NCBI RefSeq assembly: GCF_947494555.1
Contig: NZ_CANLVF010000005.1
Location: 124,001 to 188,000, forward strand
DNA from: an uncultured Roseibium sp.
GTDB lineage: Bacteria > Pseudomonadota > Alphaproteobacteria > Rhizobiales > Stappiaceae
Reading direction: 5' to 3'
Length of the DNA stretch: 64,000 bases
This document shows positions 9,101-16,686 of this stretch, piece by piece. Made by a program: the position numbers and the translations under genes. The notes below the pieces were generated by a model. It saw only the letters and a list, made by a program, of their open reading frames with translations, was not told where the DNA came from and made no database searches. Within the stretch, counting starts at the first letter, position 1, and each line of letters opens with the position of its first letter.

Positions 9101-9590
9101 CCAGCACCCGGCCGACATAGACATGGCGGCTTTCGTGAAGCTCTTCCATCGTCATTTCGGAGGCGACGGTTCTCAGCGCCGAGACGAATTTACCCGACAG
9201 CAGCGAGTGGATGCGCTCCGGCTCCAGCGTGCGCCGCCCAAGCGTTGAGGCCGCCAGGCTGACCGCAGTTTTCGTCTGACCGACGCGGACGTAAAACTCC
9301 GCATCCACGTCGACGCGCAACCGGTCTTTCGTGATAAGCGCATCTTCCTTTTCGCGCGTCAGTCCCATCTGCAGGGAATTCATGTTGACCGGTGTTATGT
9401 CGTGGATGATCGGCCACACAAAGGCGCCGCCATCGATCACGACCTTTTCTCCCAGGAACCCCGTTCGCACGAAGGCAACTTCCTTGGTTGAGCGGCGGTA
9501 GAGCCAATGCATCACCCAGTAAAGGATGAAGACAACAATAACCGCGAGAATGAGCCAAAGCACCAATTGCCCGATGAGCTGACCAGCCAT
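6114..9590 (-). CDS. Giant flotillin-family (SPFH/band 7) membrane protein with hendecad coiled-coil ladder
   Basis: 1158 residues from the ATG at 9590, chosen because GGAGGA stands upstream; a start at 9605 is also open. Residues about 5-27 form one membrane anchor (LVLWLILAVIVVFILYWVMH). Residues about 35-210 are the SPFH/band 7 domain, with the flotillin pattern TKDRLRVDVDAEFYVRVG. Residues 288 to about 892 are a long ladder of 44-residue charged repeats (AEIAAREAVEKARIAQE type). Residues about 1030-1080 form the conserved flotillin tail, including a Gly-rich loop and INSALRYRVQAPMVDSLL. Ordinary bacterial flotillins and YqiK are about 450-560 residues, so this one is about twice the size, and the extra length is the ladder. 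Flotillins assemble into membrane rings or cages; here the partner is presumably the Mo-hydroxylase or the Liv transporter in the same run (inference). Confidence 0.93.
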   Translation of the reverse strand: MAGQLIGQLVLWLILAVIVVFILYWVMHWLYRRSTKEVAFVRTGFLGEKVVIDGGAFVWPIIHDITPVNMNSLQMGLTREKEDALITKDRLRVDVDAEFYVRVGQTKTAVSLAASTLGRRTLEPERIHSLLSGKFVSALRTVASEMTMEELHESRHVYVGRVLEAAQIGLDKNGLELESVAITDIDQTGIEYFNPSNRFDAEGLTTVIREIEDRRKLRNDIEQDSMIRIRSRNLEAEKQVLDIERESEHARLEQEREIEFRRAQQHTDLVRERAEREKEAEQASLLSREAIETARIENDRLISEARIASEKEVRQKEIDRQRVIDEAEIVTREAVEKARIGQEKNLTEERIKTQQMTEAAEIAAKEAVEKARISQERTLTEARIAKDRETEALEIERRKTIEETDIAARELIEKAKIAQEEAVTEARITFERSTREREIARNLAVEQAEIASREAAEKLRVAQEQTVNASRIEADRETRRLEIERQKILEEAEIASQKATEAARIAREKALSAERIASEQATRALEIERQREIDIAQIAAREETNKTRIAQEERIRNLEISSNKAIDEAEIAAREAVEKARIAQDKQLSFERIAAQAATDERDVARQAALDAANIAAKEATEAKRIAQEKVIAAERISFEQATRGLEIARNKAVEEAEIAAREAVDAARIAQEAKITLQRIESEETTRERDVARAQAIEAAEIAKIEATEAARIAKEKKVAAERIAYEQDLREREIARNRAVDVANISAQELVEAARIAQENKVRTAEIAKEAEIRTREIEKTEAIETAEVSSRRTVEQVRIAREQETTAEKIARDEKIRALEIARNQAIDEAQVAADQAVEAARVAKAKSIDAVKILAEQEIDAKKLERRKVLEQLEIARVQALREAEIVSQEEIERAQIASERGLDDARIGHQTERRRLEIEREKSVESAQMDKAIELYKKSLDESAAAVEAEAARARAAEAAEKVKTAQETEVATRRKSVDVVLAEKDAEEKRIAAEAERIRKAVEAEAQKLINEAENVLTDGARHSLFKRKMLEHVEGIVAASVKPLEKINDIKIMQLGGNGATGLGWADGNGAATGGGGGGSPTDEVINSALRYRVQAPMVDSLLSDIGIDGSNLAKSDVMRTANDMTRAANEMKRLKADDKPKGSGSSKESK
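6915..8729 (-). repeat. In-frame 132-bp (44-residue) tandem coding repeats within the flotillin gene
   Basis: Codons 288-892 of the flotillin divide into about 14 units that begin near REAVEKARIAQE. Twelve units are about 44 residues long, two are 33 residues (codons 332-364 and 541-573) and one near the end (838-892) is 55. All lengths are multiples of 11, which is the hendecad period of a nearly straight coiled coil. The units are diverged, not identical, so the DNA repeat is old. It explains the periodic texture of this stretch and is not a CRISPR or intergenic repeat. Confidence 0.88.
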
Positions 9591-9611
9591 GTTCGATCCT
9601 CCCACCCCGGC

Positions 9612-10439
9612 TCAAGAGCCGCGGATTTCCTTGAATTTTTTGGTTTGTTCGACGAGCGCAACTTCCGTCGGCAAGCGCTCCATCGACGATGCGCCGTAAA
9701 AGCCGTGGCAGTTGCGCGTATTCTTCAAGACGAATTCGGCGTCCTCGGGCATGGCGACAGGGCCGCCATGGACCAGAACGACGGCGTCCGGCTTAACTGC
9801 CAGTGCCGCCTCGGACCACTCATCGACGATTGCCGGACAGTCGGCGAGCTTCAGCGAGGTTTCTGCTCCGATGCTGCCTCCCGTCGTCAGGCCAAGGTGG
9901 CAGACGATTATGTCCGCACCTGCCCTTGCCATTGCCGTCGCATCCTCAGTGGAAAAGACGTAAGGCGTCGTGAGCATGTCCTTCTCGTGGGCCATCGCAA
10001 TCATGTCCACCTCGAGCTGATAGGACATGCCGGTTTCCTCCAGATTGGCCCTGAAGTTGCCGTCGATCAGGCCGACGGTCGGAAAGTTTTGAACGCCTGA
10101 AAATCCGGCGGATTTCACTTCATCAAGGAACTTGTCCATCAGCCGAAACGGATCCGATGAACACACGCCGGCAAGTACGGGCGTGTTCTTCACGACAGGC
10201 AGGACTTCACCCGCCATTTCCATCACGACTGAGTTGGCGTCGCCATAAGGCATCAGACCGGCCAGACTGCCGCGGCCCGCCATCCGGTAACGGCCGGAGT
10301 TGTAGATCACAATGAGGTCGATCCCACCGGCTTCCTCGCCCTTGGCCGAGAGCCCAGTGCCGGCACCACCACCGATGATCGGCTCGCCGCGTGCGATCAT
10401 CGCACGGTACTTTTCGACAAGCTGTTTGCGTTCGAACAT
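9612..10439 (-). CDS. Phosphoenolpyruvate-hydrolase-family TIM-barrel protein (Tm-1 C-terminal-like)
   Basis: 275 residues. The sequence opens with IIGGGAGTGLSAKGEEAGGIDLIVIYNSGRYR and contains LPVVKNTPVLAGVCSSDPF, GVQNFPTVGLIDG, GADIIVCHLGLTTGGSIGA and LVHGGPVAMPEDA, the signature of the family once called 'TIM-barrel signal transduction protein' and now PEP hydrolase-like. In tomato Tm-1 and in fungal proteins this domain is fused C-terminally to a UPF0261 domain. Here the UPF0261 domain is the C-terminal part of the gene just upstream, with only 2 bp between stop and start. Inferred: the two act together. The substrate is not known from sequence. Confidence 0.88.
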   Translation of the reverse strand: MFERKQLVEKYRAMIARGEPIIGGGAGTGLSAKGEEAGGIDLIVIYNSGRYRMAGRGSLAGLMPYGDANSVVMEMAGEVLPVVKNTPVLAGVCSSDPFRLMDKFLDEVKSAGFSGVQNFPTVGLIDGNFRANLEETGMSYQLEVDMIAMAHEKDMLTTPYVFSTEDATAMARAGADIIVCHLGLTTGGSIGAETSLKLADCPAIVDEWSEAALAVKPDAVVLVHGGPVAMPEDAEFVLKNTRNCHGFYGASSMERLPTEVALVEQTKKFKEIRGS

Positions 10440-10441
10440 GG

Positions 10442-12610
10442 TCAGTCTCCTGCTGCACGGCTGCGCCGGCTGGAATGGAAACCGCGGAAGGTTTCGACGA
10501 TCAGGTCGGCAAATTCCGGGTCGTTGATATTGTGAGGAACCCTGATCAGCCTGCGTTCGCTGGTCTGACGGACGGTGTCTTCGAGTGATCGGAAAAGGGC
10601 CTCGTCGGCGGCCGGGTCGTGAAACGCCATGCCGGGGGCATCCAGCAGCGAGACGCCGCCTTCCGGCAGGAAGAAACGCACCGGGCCCGTCATCTCGTTG
10701 AGCCGCGATCCGATAAAGCGGCCCATTTCGATATTCTCATCCACGGTCGTGCGCATCAGCGTGATCTGCGGATTGTGTTCGTAGAAAAGACGTCCGCGAT
10801 ATTTCTCCGGCACGGTTTCAGGCGCATTGAAATTGACCATGTCGAGCGCGCCGCATGCGCCGATATAGGGAAGTCCTGCCCGGATCGATGCGCCGAACCT
10901 GTCCTCGTTCGCGGCGAAAACACCACCGGCGACCATGTCGCAGATTTCCGTGGTCGTCAGATCGACGACTGCTGCCAGCATGCCACTGTCCATCAGCTTT
11001 TCCATGGAACGCCCGCCGACGCCGGTCGCGTGGAAAACCAGGCAGTCGAAATCGCTCTCAAGCGCAGCCGTTACCTGCTGAACGCATGGCGTGGTCACGC
11101 CGAACATGGTCAAGCCGACTGCAGGCTTGGCATTGCGGACGGGCGTGCGTTTCTTGCGAGCCCGCACGGCACCCGCGAGCGCCCCGGCGCCATTGCCAAG
11201 AACTTCCCGGGTGATCGAATTCAGTCCCTGCACGTCCGCAACCGAATGCAGCATCATGATGTCGGACGGGCCGACATACTGCTCCACATTGCCGCTTGCG
11301 ACGGTAGATACGATCACTTTCGGGATACCAACCGGAAGGGTCCGCATGGCAGGACTGACAAGCGCCGTGCCGCCGGAACCGCCTGCGGAAATGACCCCGG
11401 CGACATCGGTCTGTGCCCGCATCCACCGCTCGAAAGCGAGGGTCATGCCGGCAACCGCGGTTCCCCGATCGCCGGTGAAGACACCATTGGCGCCACGTGG
11501 GTGAAAGGCCGCGACTGCGTGTGGCGGGACTTCCGCGCCGGACGGTTTCCCGCTTGTCGACAGGTCCACAAGGCGAACCGTCAGGTCCTCCGCCTTCAGG
11601 ACGTCGCGCATGTAGCGAAGTTCCTCGCCCTTGGTATCTAGCGTTCCAGCGACATAGACCGTCGCTCCTCCGGACGTGCGCTGTGCATAGAGCGGCGTGA
11701 CATTCTGTGTCGCCGAAGCAGCCACGGAGGTGCTTGTCCGGGAGGTGTTTTCAATGACACGAACAGGCACAGGCCGTGACCAGCGTGTCGGCGTTTTAGG
11801 ATTGGAGAGGTAGATCCGTTGGACATGCGGTGATGACGGGGCTGCCTGATCCGGCTCCTGTTCTCGAACGGGGGCTGGTGTTTCGTCGTGGGCATGGCGT
11901 CCGACACCGAGCAAGGCCTGCTGCAAATCCCGGTCCGATGCCAACTGGGACGACGGCAAAATGCGGTTGATGCGGCCATTGACCATGATCGCGACCTGAT
12001 CGGCAACCGCGCAGGCAACGCCGATATTCTGCTCAATCACCAGAACGTCGATATCACCTTCTTGGCCAAGGCGGACCAGCATTTCGGCGACCTGATTGAC
12101 GATCACGGGCGCCAACCCCTCGGTAGGCTCGTCCATGACCAGCAATTTCGGATTGAGCAGCAGGGCCCGGCCGATCGCCAGCATTTGCTGTTCGCCGCCC
12201 GAGAGCTGCGCGCCGCCGTTGTTTCGCCGTTCCGCCAGCCGGGGGAAGATTGAATAGACACGTTCCGGTGTCCAGGCACCACCGCGCCGCGCAACCAGCT
12301 TCAGATGCTCGTCGACGGTCAGCGATCTCCAAAGACGCCGCCCCTGTGGCACATAGCCAATGCCGAGACGCGCGATTTCCGCAGGTCCAAGCCCCGACAG
12401 ATTTCTGCCGGACAGGCTGATTGAACCGGACGCAACCGGAACGAGACCCATAATCGCCTTGCAGGTCGTCGTCTTGCCCATGCCGTTGCGCCCGACAACG
12501 GACAGGACGCCATGATCCAGTGTCAGATTGACCCCTTGCAAGGCGTGCGACTGGCCGTAGAAAACATTGAGGTCCTTGATCTCCAAAGCGGGAGAGGAGC
12601 GTTCAGCCAT
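10442..12610 (-). CDS. Fusion: LivF-type ABC ATPase + Tm-1-like UPF0261 domain
   Basis: 722 residues from the ATG at 12610 (GAGGAGGGG upstream; a TTG at 12616 is less likely). Residues about 9-235 are a branched-chain-amino-acid-type ABC ATPase: GRNGMGKTTTCK Walker A, LSGGEQQMLAIGRALL signature, LLVMDEPTEGLAP Walker B, and a late VLVIEQN. Residues about 236-315 are a Pro/Ser/Thr-rich linker. Residues about 318-720 are a UPF0261/Tm-1-like domain: VYVAGTLDTKGEELRYM, GTALVSPAMRTLPVGIPKVIVST, FGVTTPCVQQVT, FHATGVGGRSMEKLMDSG. LivF proteins are normally about 235 residues, so the C-terminal domain is an addition. It overlaps the LivG gene by 8 bp. Inferred: couples transport to a Tm-1-type activity together with the TIM-barrel protein downstream. 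Confidence 0.92.
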   Translation of the reverse strand: MAERSSPALEIKDLNVFYGQSHALQGVNLTLDHGVLSVVGRNGMGKTTTCKAIMGLVPVASGSISLSGRNLSGLGPAEIARLGIGYVPQGRRLWRSLTVDEHLKLVARRGGAWTPERVYSIFPRLAERRNNGGAQLSGGEQQMLAIGRALLLNPKLLVMDEPTEGLAPVIVNQVAEMLVRLGQEGDIDVLVIEQNIGVACAVADQVAIMVNGRINRILPSSQLASDRDLQQALLGVGRHAHDETPAPVREQEPDQAAPSSPHVQRIYLSNPKTPTRWSRPVPVRVIENTSRTSTSVAASATQNVTPLYAQRTSGGATVYVAGTLDTKGEELRYMRDVLKAEDLTVRLVDLSTSGKPSGAEVPPHAVAAFHPRGANGVFTGDRGTAVAGMTLAFERWMRAQTDVAGVISAGGSGGTALVSPAMRTLPVGIPKVIVSTVASGNVEQYVGPSDIMMLHSVADVQGLNSITREVLGNGAGALAGAVRARKKRTPVRNAKPAVGLTMFGVTTPCVQQVTAALESDFDCLVFHATGVGGRSMEKLMDSGMLAAVVDLTTTEICDMVAGGVFAANEDRFGASIRAGLPYIGACGALDMVNFNAPETVPEKYRGRLFYEHNPQITLMRTTVDENIEMGRFIGSRLNEMTGPVRFFLPEGGVSLLDAPGMAFHDPAADEALFRSLEDTVRQTSERRLIRVPHNINDPEFADLIVETFRGFHSSRRSRAAGD

Positions 12611-13418
12611 GACCAAGCCCCTCCTCGCCGCCGAGATAGAGTGCCTGCACTTCCTCGTCGTCTTCGATTTCCGCCGGTTTGCCTTCTTTGAAGATCCGCC
12701 CGTTGTGCATCATCGTGACTGACTCGGCGACACGCAGGGCGACATCCATGTCGTGTTCGATGATGATGAAGCCCATGTGACCCGGCAATCCGGTCAGGAT
12801 TTCGATAAGCTCCTGCCGTTCAGCCGGCGAAAGCCCTGCAGCGGGTTCGTCAAAGAGGATAAAGCGTGGAGCGCCGGACAGGGCCATGGCGATTTCCAAC
12901 TGCCGCTGCTGCCCGTAGGACAACTCCGATACCCTTGTGTCACGCACCTCATCCAGATGAACCACATGCACAAGATTTTCGGCACTGGCCATCAGCGCAT
13001 CGTCGCGGCGGGGCCTAAGGAATGAAAACCGCCCTCGCGACACGCCGCAGCAGGCGAGATAGACGTTGTCAAGAACCGACAGTCCGGTGAAGAGCAGCGA
13101 GATCTGATAGGTTCTGCGCAATCCGCGCCGAATGCGTTCCTGTGCGGGAAAGGCGGCCACTTCCTCGCCGAAAAACCGGATAGAGCCAGTTGACGGCGCA
13201 AAATCTCCGGTTATGCAATTGAACAATGTGGTTTTCCCGGCACCATTCGATCCCAGCACGGCGCGCCGTTCGCCGGGTTTGACGATCAGGTCTATGTCGG
13301 CAAGCGCCGCCAACGCTCCGAACAGTTTGCTGACGCCGCGCAGTTCCAGTGCGTTCGCCGTGCCGGTGACGCTCAGACGGTCGGAGACAGATGTGCCGGA
13401 TGTGTCGAGGAACGTCAC
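12603..13418 (-). CDS. Branched-chain-amino-acid-type ABC transporter ATPase (LivG-like)
   Basis: 271 residues from a GTG at 13418 that overlaps the LivM stop (GTGA) and has GAGGA upstream. The ABC motifs are GSNGAGKTTLFNCITG (Walker A), LSYGQQRQLEIAMAL (signature) and FILFDEPAAGLSP (Walker B), followed by IIIEHDMDVALRVAES. The length and the C-terminal tail are typical of LivG. It should pair with the LivF half of the next gene to power LivHM. Confidence 0.94.
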   Translation of the reverse strand: MTFLDTSGTSVSDRLSVTGTANALELRGVSKLFGALAALADIDLIVKPGERRAVLGSNGAGKTTLFNCITGDFAPSTGSIRFFGEEVAAFPAQERIRRGLRRTYQISLLFTGLSVLDNVYLACCGVSRGRFSFLRPRRDDALMASAENLVHVVHLDEVRDTRVSELSYGQQRQLEIAMALSGAPRFILFDEPAAGLSPAERQELIEILTGLPGHMGFIIIEHDMDVALRVAESVTMMHNGRIFKEGKPAEIEDDEEVQALYLGGEEGLGHG

Positions 13419-14482
13419 AGGCGGTCCTCGCTTCTGTCCAGAAGGGGATCACGCTTGCGGTATTCCTGCCAGCGGTCCCAAAGCCCCAGCAAACCGTCGG
13501 GTGAAAAGAAGACGATCGCCAGGAACCCAAGTCCGATCAGCAGCTGGAAACGCTCACCGCTCAAGCCGACCGACAACAAGATGTCGATCGCGAAAGTCTT
13601 CAGGAGAACGTAGATAAACGCACCGATGAACGGCCCGATCGGCCGGCTCATTCCACCGATCACCGCGATCACCAGAATATCGATCGCCGGGCCGATACCT
13701 GCCGTTCCGGGGGAAATCTGGGCGGATTGCCAGGTCAGCAGAATACCGCCCGTGCCGGCGATCAAAGCGGCAAACGCATAGGCCGCGATCCGATGGGCAT
13801 TCACGCTGTAGCCAAGTGCCGCCATGCGCCGGGGATTGTCACGTACGCCCTGGAGCGCCAGTCCGAAGGGGGCTCGCGATATGTAGAGCACGACGAAATA
13901 GGAGACAGCAGCCCAGAACAGCGTCAGGTAATAAAACGGGATGCTCTGACGCCAGTCGACACCAAACAAGTTTGGCGGCAAGACGCCGTTGAACCCTGAA
14001 AACCCATTGAAAACAACGTAATTTTGACGTGTGAAATAGAAGAACGCTGCTGCGACCGCGAGCGTGATCATGATCGTATAGATGCCTTCGGTACGAACGG
14101 CCAGCGACCCGACGATCGTTCCGAACACCATTGCAACAATCAGTGCAAGGGGGATGGCTATGTACCATGGCCAGCCCAGGCTGATATCCGTGATCGCGCT
14201 GTCACCAAAGATCGCAACCATATAACCGGCGAGGCCTGCCACCGACATCTGGACCAGGCTCACCATGCCGCCATAACCGCCAAGAAACATCAGGCTGAGC
14301 GAGATCATGCCAAGGATGAACGACCATCCGAATACCTGGTAGAGCGTGAATTCGCTGGCAAAAGCGGGCATGATCAGCAACGCAATGCAAACAATCCAGT
14401 AGCTGGCGGGAATACGTTCGAACCAGACGCGCTGACGCGCGTCATGCACCTTGGGTCTCGGATTAGTCTCAACCAGTGCCAT
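13415..14482 (-). CDS. Branched-chain-amino-acid-type ABC transporter permease (LivM-like)
   Basis: 355 residues, very hydrophobic, with about nine membrane segments starting near residue 28 (YWIVCIALLIMPAF). The LivM family pattern is present: SLSLMFLGGYGGMVSLVQMSVAGLAGY, YISRAPFGLALQGVRDNPRRMAALGY and IGGMSRPIGPFIGA. The stop overlaps the LivG start by 4 bp, and the start lies 3 bp after the LivH stop. Confidence 0.94.
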   Translation of the reverse strand: MALVETNPRPKVHDARQRVWFERIPASYWIVCIALLIMPAFASEFTLYQVFGWSFILGMISLSLMFLGGYGGMVSLVQMSVAGLAGYMVAIFGDSAITDISLGWPWYIAIPLALIVAMVFGTIVGSLAVRTEGIYTIMITLAVAAAFFYFTRQNYVVFNGFSGFNGVLPPNLFGVDWRQSIPFYYLTLFWAAVSYFVVLYISRAPFGLALQGVRDNPRRMAALGYSVNAHRIAAYAFAALIAGTGGILLTWQSAQISPGTAGIGPAIDILVIAVIGGMSRPIGPFIGAFIYVLLKTFAIDILLSVGLSGERFQLLIGLGFLAIVFFSPDGLLGLWDRWQEYRKRDPLLDRSEDRL

Positions 14483-14485
14483 CCG

Positions 14486-15499
14486 TCACGACCTTCCCAT
14501 CAGGCCCTGCGGCCGGAACGCGAGCACCAGAACCATGATCAGGAAGGTGAGCACGACCGCATAGGTTGGGAAATAGACCGAGCCGAATTGCTCCGCGAGG
14601 CCGATGAGGAGCGCACCGAGTGCAGCGCCTGTGATCGAGCCCATGCCACCGACGATTACGACGACAAGGGAAGCCAGGAGAAACCTGATGTCTTCCCCGG
14701 GAGCGACGGACTGGAATGTACCGCCGACAACGCCTGCGATCCCCGCAAGACCTGCGCCGAAGGCAAATACGCCGACAAAGACCAGTTGAATACGTGCACC
14801 GGTCGCAGACAGCATGTCCCTGTCATCGACCCCGGCGCGGATCATCATGCCGATCTGCGTCCGGTTGAGGATCATCCACATGGCAACACCGATGACGACA
14901 GATGCCAGGAAGATCACGACCCTGACCACCGGATACTTCAGGTAGATCAGTTCACCAGACGAGCGTTTCACACCCGTTACGAACAGGGTTTCCATCGGTC
15001 CACTCAGCCAGCTGGGCGGAGAGATGTTATAAAAGTCTCCTCCAACCCCCCAAAGCATCAGGTCCGCCATGACGATGGAAATTCCGATCGTAACGAGCGT
15101 TTGCCTTAGATCCTGACCTTCCATCCGGCGGAAGATGAAGATCTGCATGAGAATGCCGACAATCGCGACGAGAACGAAGGCGACGGGAAAGGCGAGCAGC
15201 CAGTAGCCGGTGGAGCTGGCAACGAAATAGCCGATATACCCGCCCAGCAGGTAAAGCGAGCCATGTGCGAGATTGACATTCCGCATCAGCCCGAAAATGA
15301 GGGTGAAGCCGCTGGCGACCAGGAAATAGAGACCACCCAGCGTGATGCCGTTAAACACTGCGTTCAGGAACACTTTCTTGCGGCCGATGACATCCACGAG
15401 TTCTTTCGGCCACACGGCGAAAATCAGCCAGATGAAAATGGCCACTGCCAGCAGTATGATGATCGTCCAGCCGGGATGCCGGGATGCAAAATCTCTCAT
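14486..15499 (-). CDS. Branched-chain-amino-acid-type ABC transporter permease (LivH-like)
   Basis: 337 residues from the ATG at 15499, preceded by CAGGAG 7 nt upstream; the longer GTG start at 15514 would place this ribosome site inside the gene. It has about eight membrane segments and the LivH hallmark NAVFNGITLGGLYFLVASG..LIFGLMRNVNLAHGSLY, then GIAGVVGGTFQSVAPGED and VIVGGMGSITGAALGALL. It forms the translocation channel with LivM. First gene of the liv-Tm-1-flotillin-Mo-hydroxylase run after the AraC gene. Confidence 0.94.
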   Translation of the reverse strand: MRDFASRHPGWTIIILLAVAIFIWLIFAVWPKELVDVIGRKKVFLNAVFNGITLGGLYFLVASGFTLIFGLMRNVNLAHGSLYLLGGYIGYFVASSTGYWLLAFPVAFVLVAIVGILMQIFIFRRMEGQDLRQTLVTIGISIVMADLMLWGVGGDFYNISPPSWLSGPMETLFVTGVKRSSGELIYLKYPVVRVVIFLASVVIGVAMWMILNRTQIGMMIRAGVDDRDMLSATGARIQLVFVGVFAFGAGLAGIAGVVGGTFQSVAPGEDIRFLLASLVVVIVGGMGSITGAALGALLIGLAEQFGSVYFPTYAVVLTFLIMVLVLAFRPQGLMGRS

Positions 15500-15703
15500 G
15501 CGAAGCTCCTGCACCCTCCACCGGTTGTCTGACCGACAAAGTCATGTCGCATCTTGCGACGCCCTCCCATAGCGCGTTCGACACACAGGTCGTTTGCTTA
15601 TGGAAAGGCTAAGTGCGAAGCTCCGGAATCGACGTACCCGATAGTCTTCTCTGTTGGCCTATCATCGGCATAATTGAGGTCGCCCGACTTTCGCTCAGGC
15701 TGC
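15500..15703. other. Intergenic region between AraC gene and livH
   Basis: About 200 bp without a convincing gene. It should carry the promoter for the long livH-to-moxR run, since it is the first sizeable gap upstream of it. No perfect palindrome was found; a short imperfect repeat (GTCGCATCTTGCGAC, 15546-15560) is the only structure seen and could be an AraC-regulator site. Confidence 0.4.
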
Positions 15704-16537
15704 TCAGGTGACGTGGGCCACTCGGCGGTAATCGCTCGGCGGGATGCCGACATTCGACGAGAAGAATCTCGTGAAGCTTGCCTGCGAGGAAAAGCCCAGA
15801 TCGTAGCTGATTTCGGTGACCGACTTGTCGGTCGTCATGAGATCGGAAATGGCCTGTTCCGCGCGCAGCGTATTCAGGTAGAGGTTGGGCGTGATACCCA
15901 TTTGCTTCTTGAAAAGCTTGAAGAAATGCGGCCGGGACAAGCCGACTTCACGTGCCAGCCACTCGACCTCGACCTCTTCCGTATAGTTTTCCTGCATGAG
16001 CCTGAGCGACCGGCGTACCCTGTAGTCGGTAAAGCGATGGCGACTGTCGCTCAAAACGGAATTGCGGTCGGCGTGCCGCCAGGATTGCTCGAAACACTGC
16101 AACGTTGTCCGGTAGAGATACCCATCGAACAGGTGATCATTGCCGCCATCGAGCAGAAGCGACGTCAGTCGCTTTACCCAATTGGAAACATCAGGCGTCA
16201 TGGAGATAAAAGATCTGCCGAAATTCAAAGCGAATTCAGCTGATTGGCTGTTTTCCAGGAACCAGATCGGCTTGATATACAGCACCAGGCAAAGGCAGGC
16301 TTCCGTCGGGTGCTGGTCCTTCAGGTAAAAGCTGTGCTGTTCCCATGGACTTACCGCTACGGCGGTGTTCTTGTCCGCGGCGATCCAGCGCCCCGAAACA
16401 CTGACCTTTGCTTCCGCTCCGCTCAGATAGAAGATGAGATGCCCTTCTCGGTGGGCATGGGTGATGATTGGCTTATCCAGCTTATAAAGAGCTGCGCGCC
16501 CGAATTCACCGTGGTGAACGGATATCGCTTCGCTCAT
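15704..16537 (-). CDS. AraC-family transcriptional regulator
   Basis: 277 residues. Residues about 20-100 fit an AraC-type cupin sensor (PIITHAHREGHLIFYLSGAE). Residues about 175-275 hold the two helix-turn-helix motifs: VEWLAREVGLSRPHFFKLFKKQMG and VTEISYDLGFSSQASFTRFF, the second being the highly conserved AraC signature. It lies in line between the dehydrogenase genes and the liv genes and is probably the local activator that senses the imported substrate (inference). Confidence 0.92.
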   Translation of the reverse strand: MSEAISVHHGEFGRAALYKLDKPIITHAHREGHLIFYLSGAEAKVSVSGRWIAADKNTAVAVSPWEQHSFYLKDQHPTEACLCLVLYIKPIWFLENSQSAEFALNFGRSFISMTPDVSNWVKRLTSLLLDGGNDHLFDGYLYRTTLQCFEQSWRHADRNSVLSDSRHRFTDYRVRRSLRLMQENYTEEVEVEWLAREVGLSRPHFFKLFKKQMGITPNLYLNTLRAEQAISDLMTTDKSVTEISYDLGFSSQASFTRFFSSNVGIPPSDYRRVAHVT

Positions 16538-16686
16538 AGTCCCCTCCTCCCGAGGATTATCGCGGCAGTTTTATTTTTTGTTTCCTGAATTAAACCTCGT
16601 AAAATTGCTTATTTGCAAGACAAAGCGCCTCACAAAGAGACTTAGAGTTACGAAATCAGACTGATATTCATGCTGCAATGCAGTAG

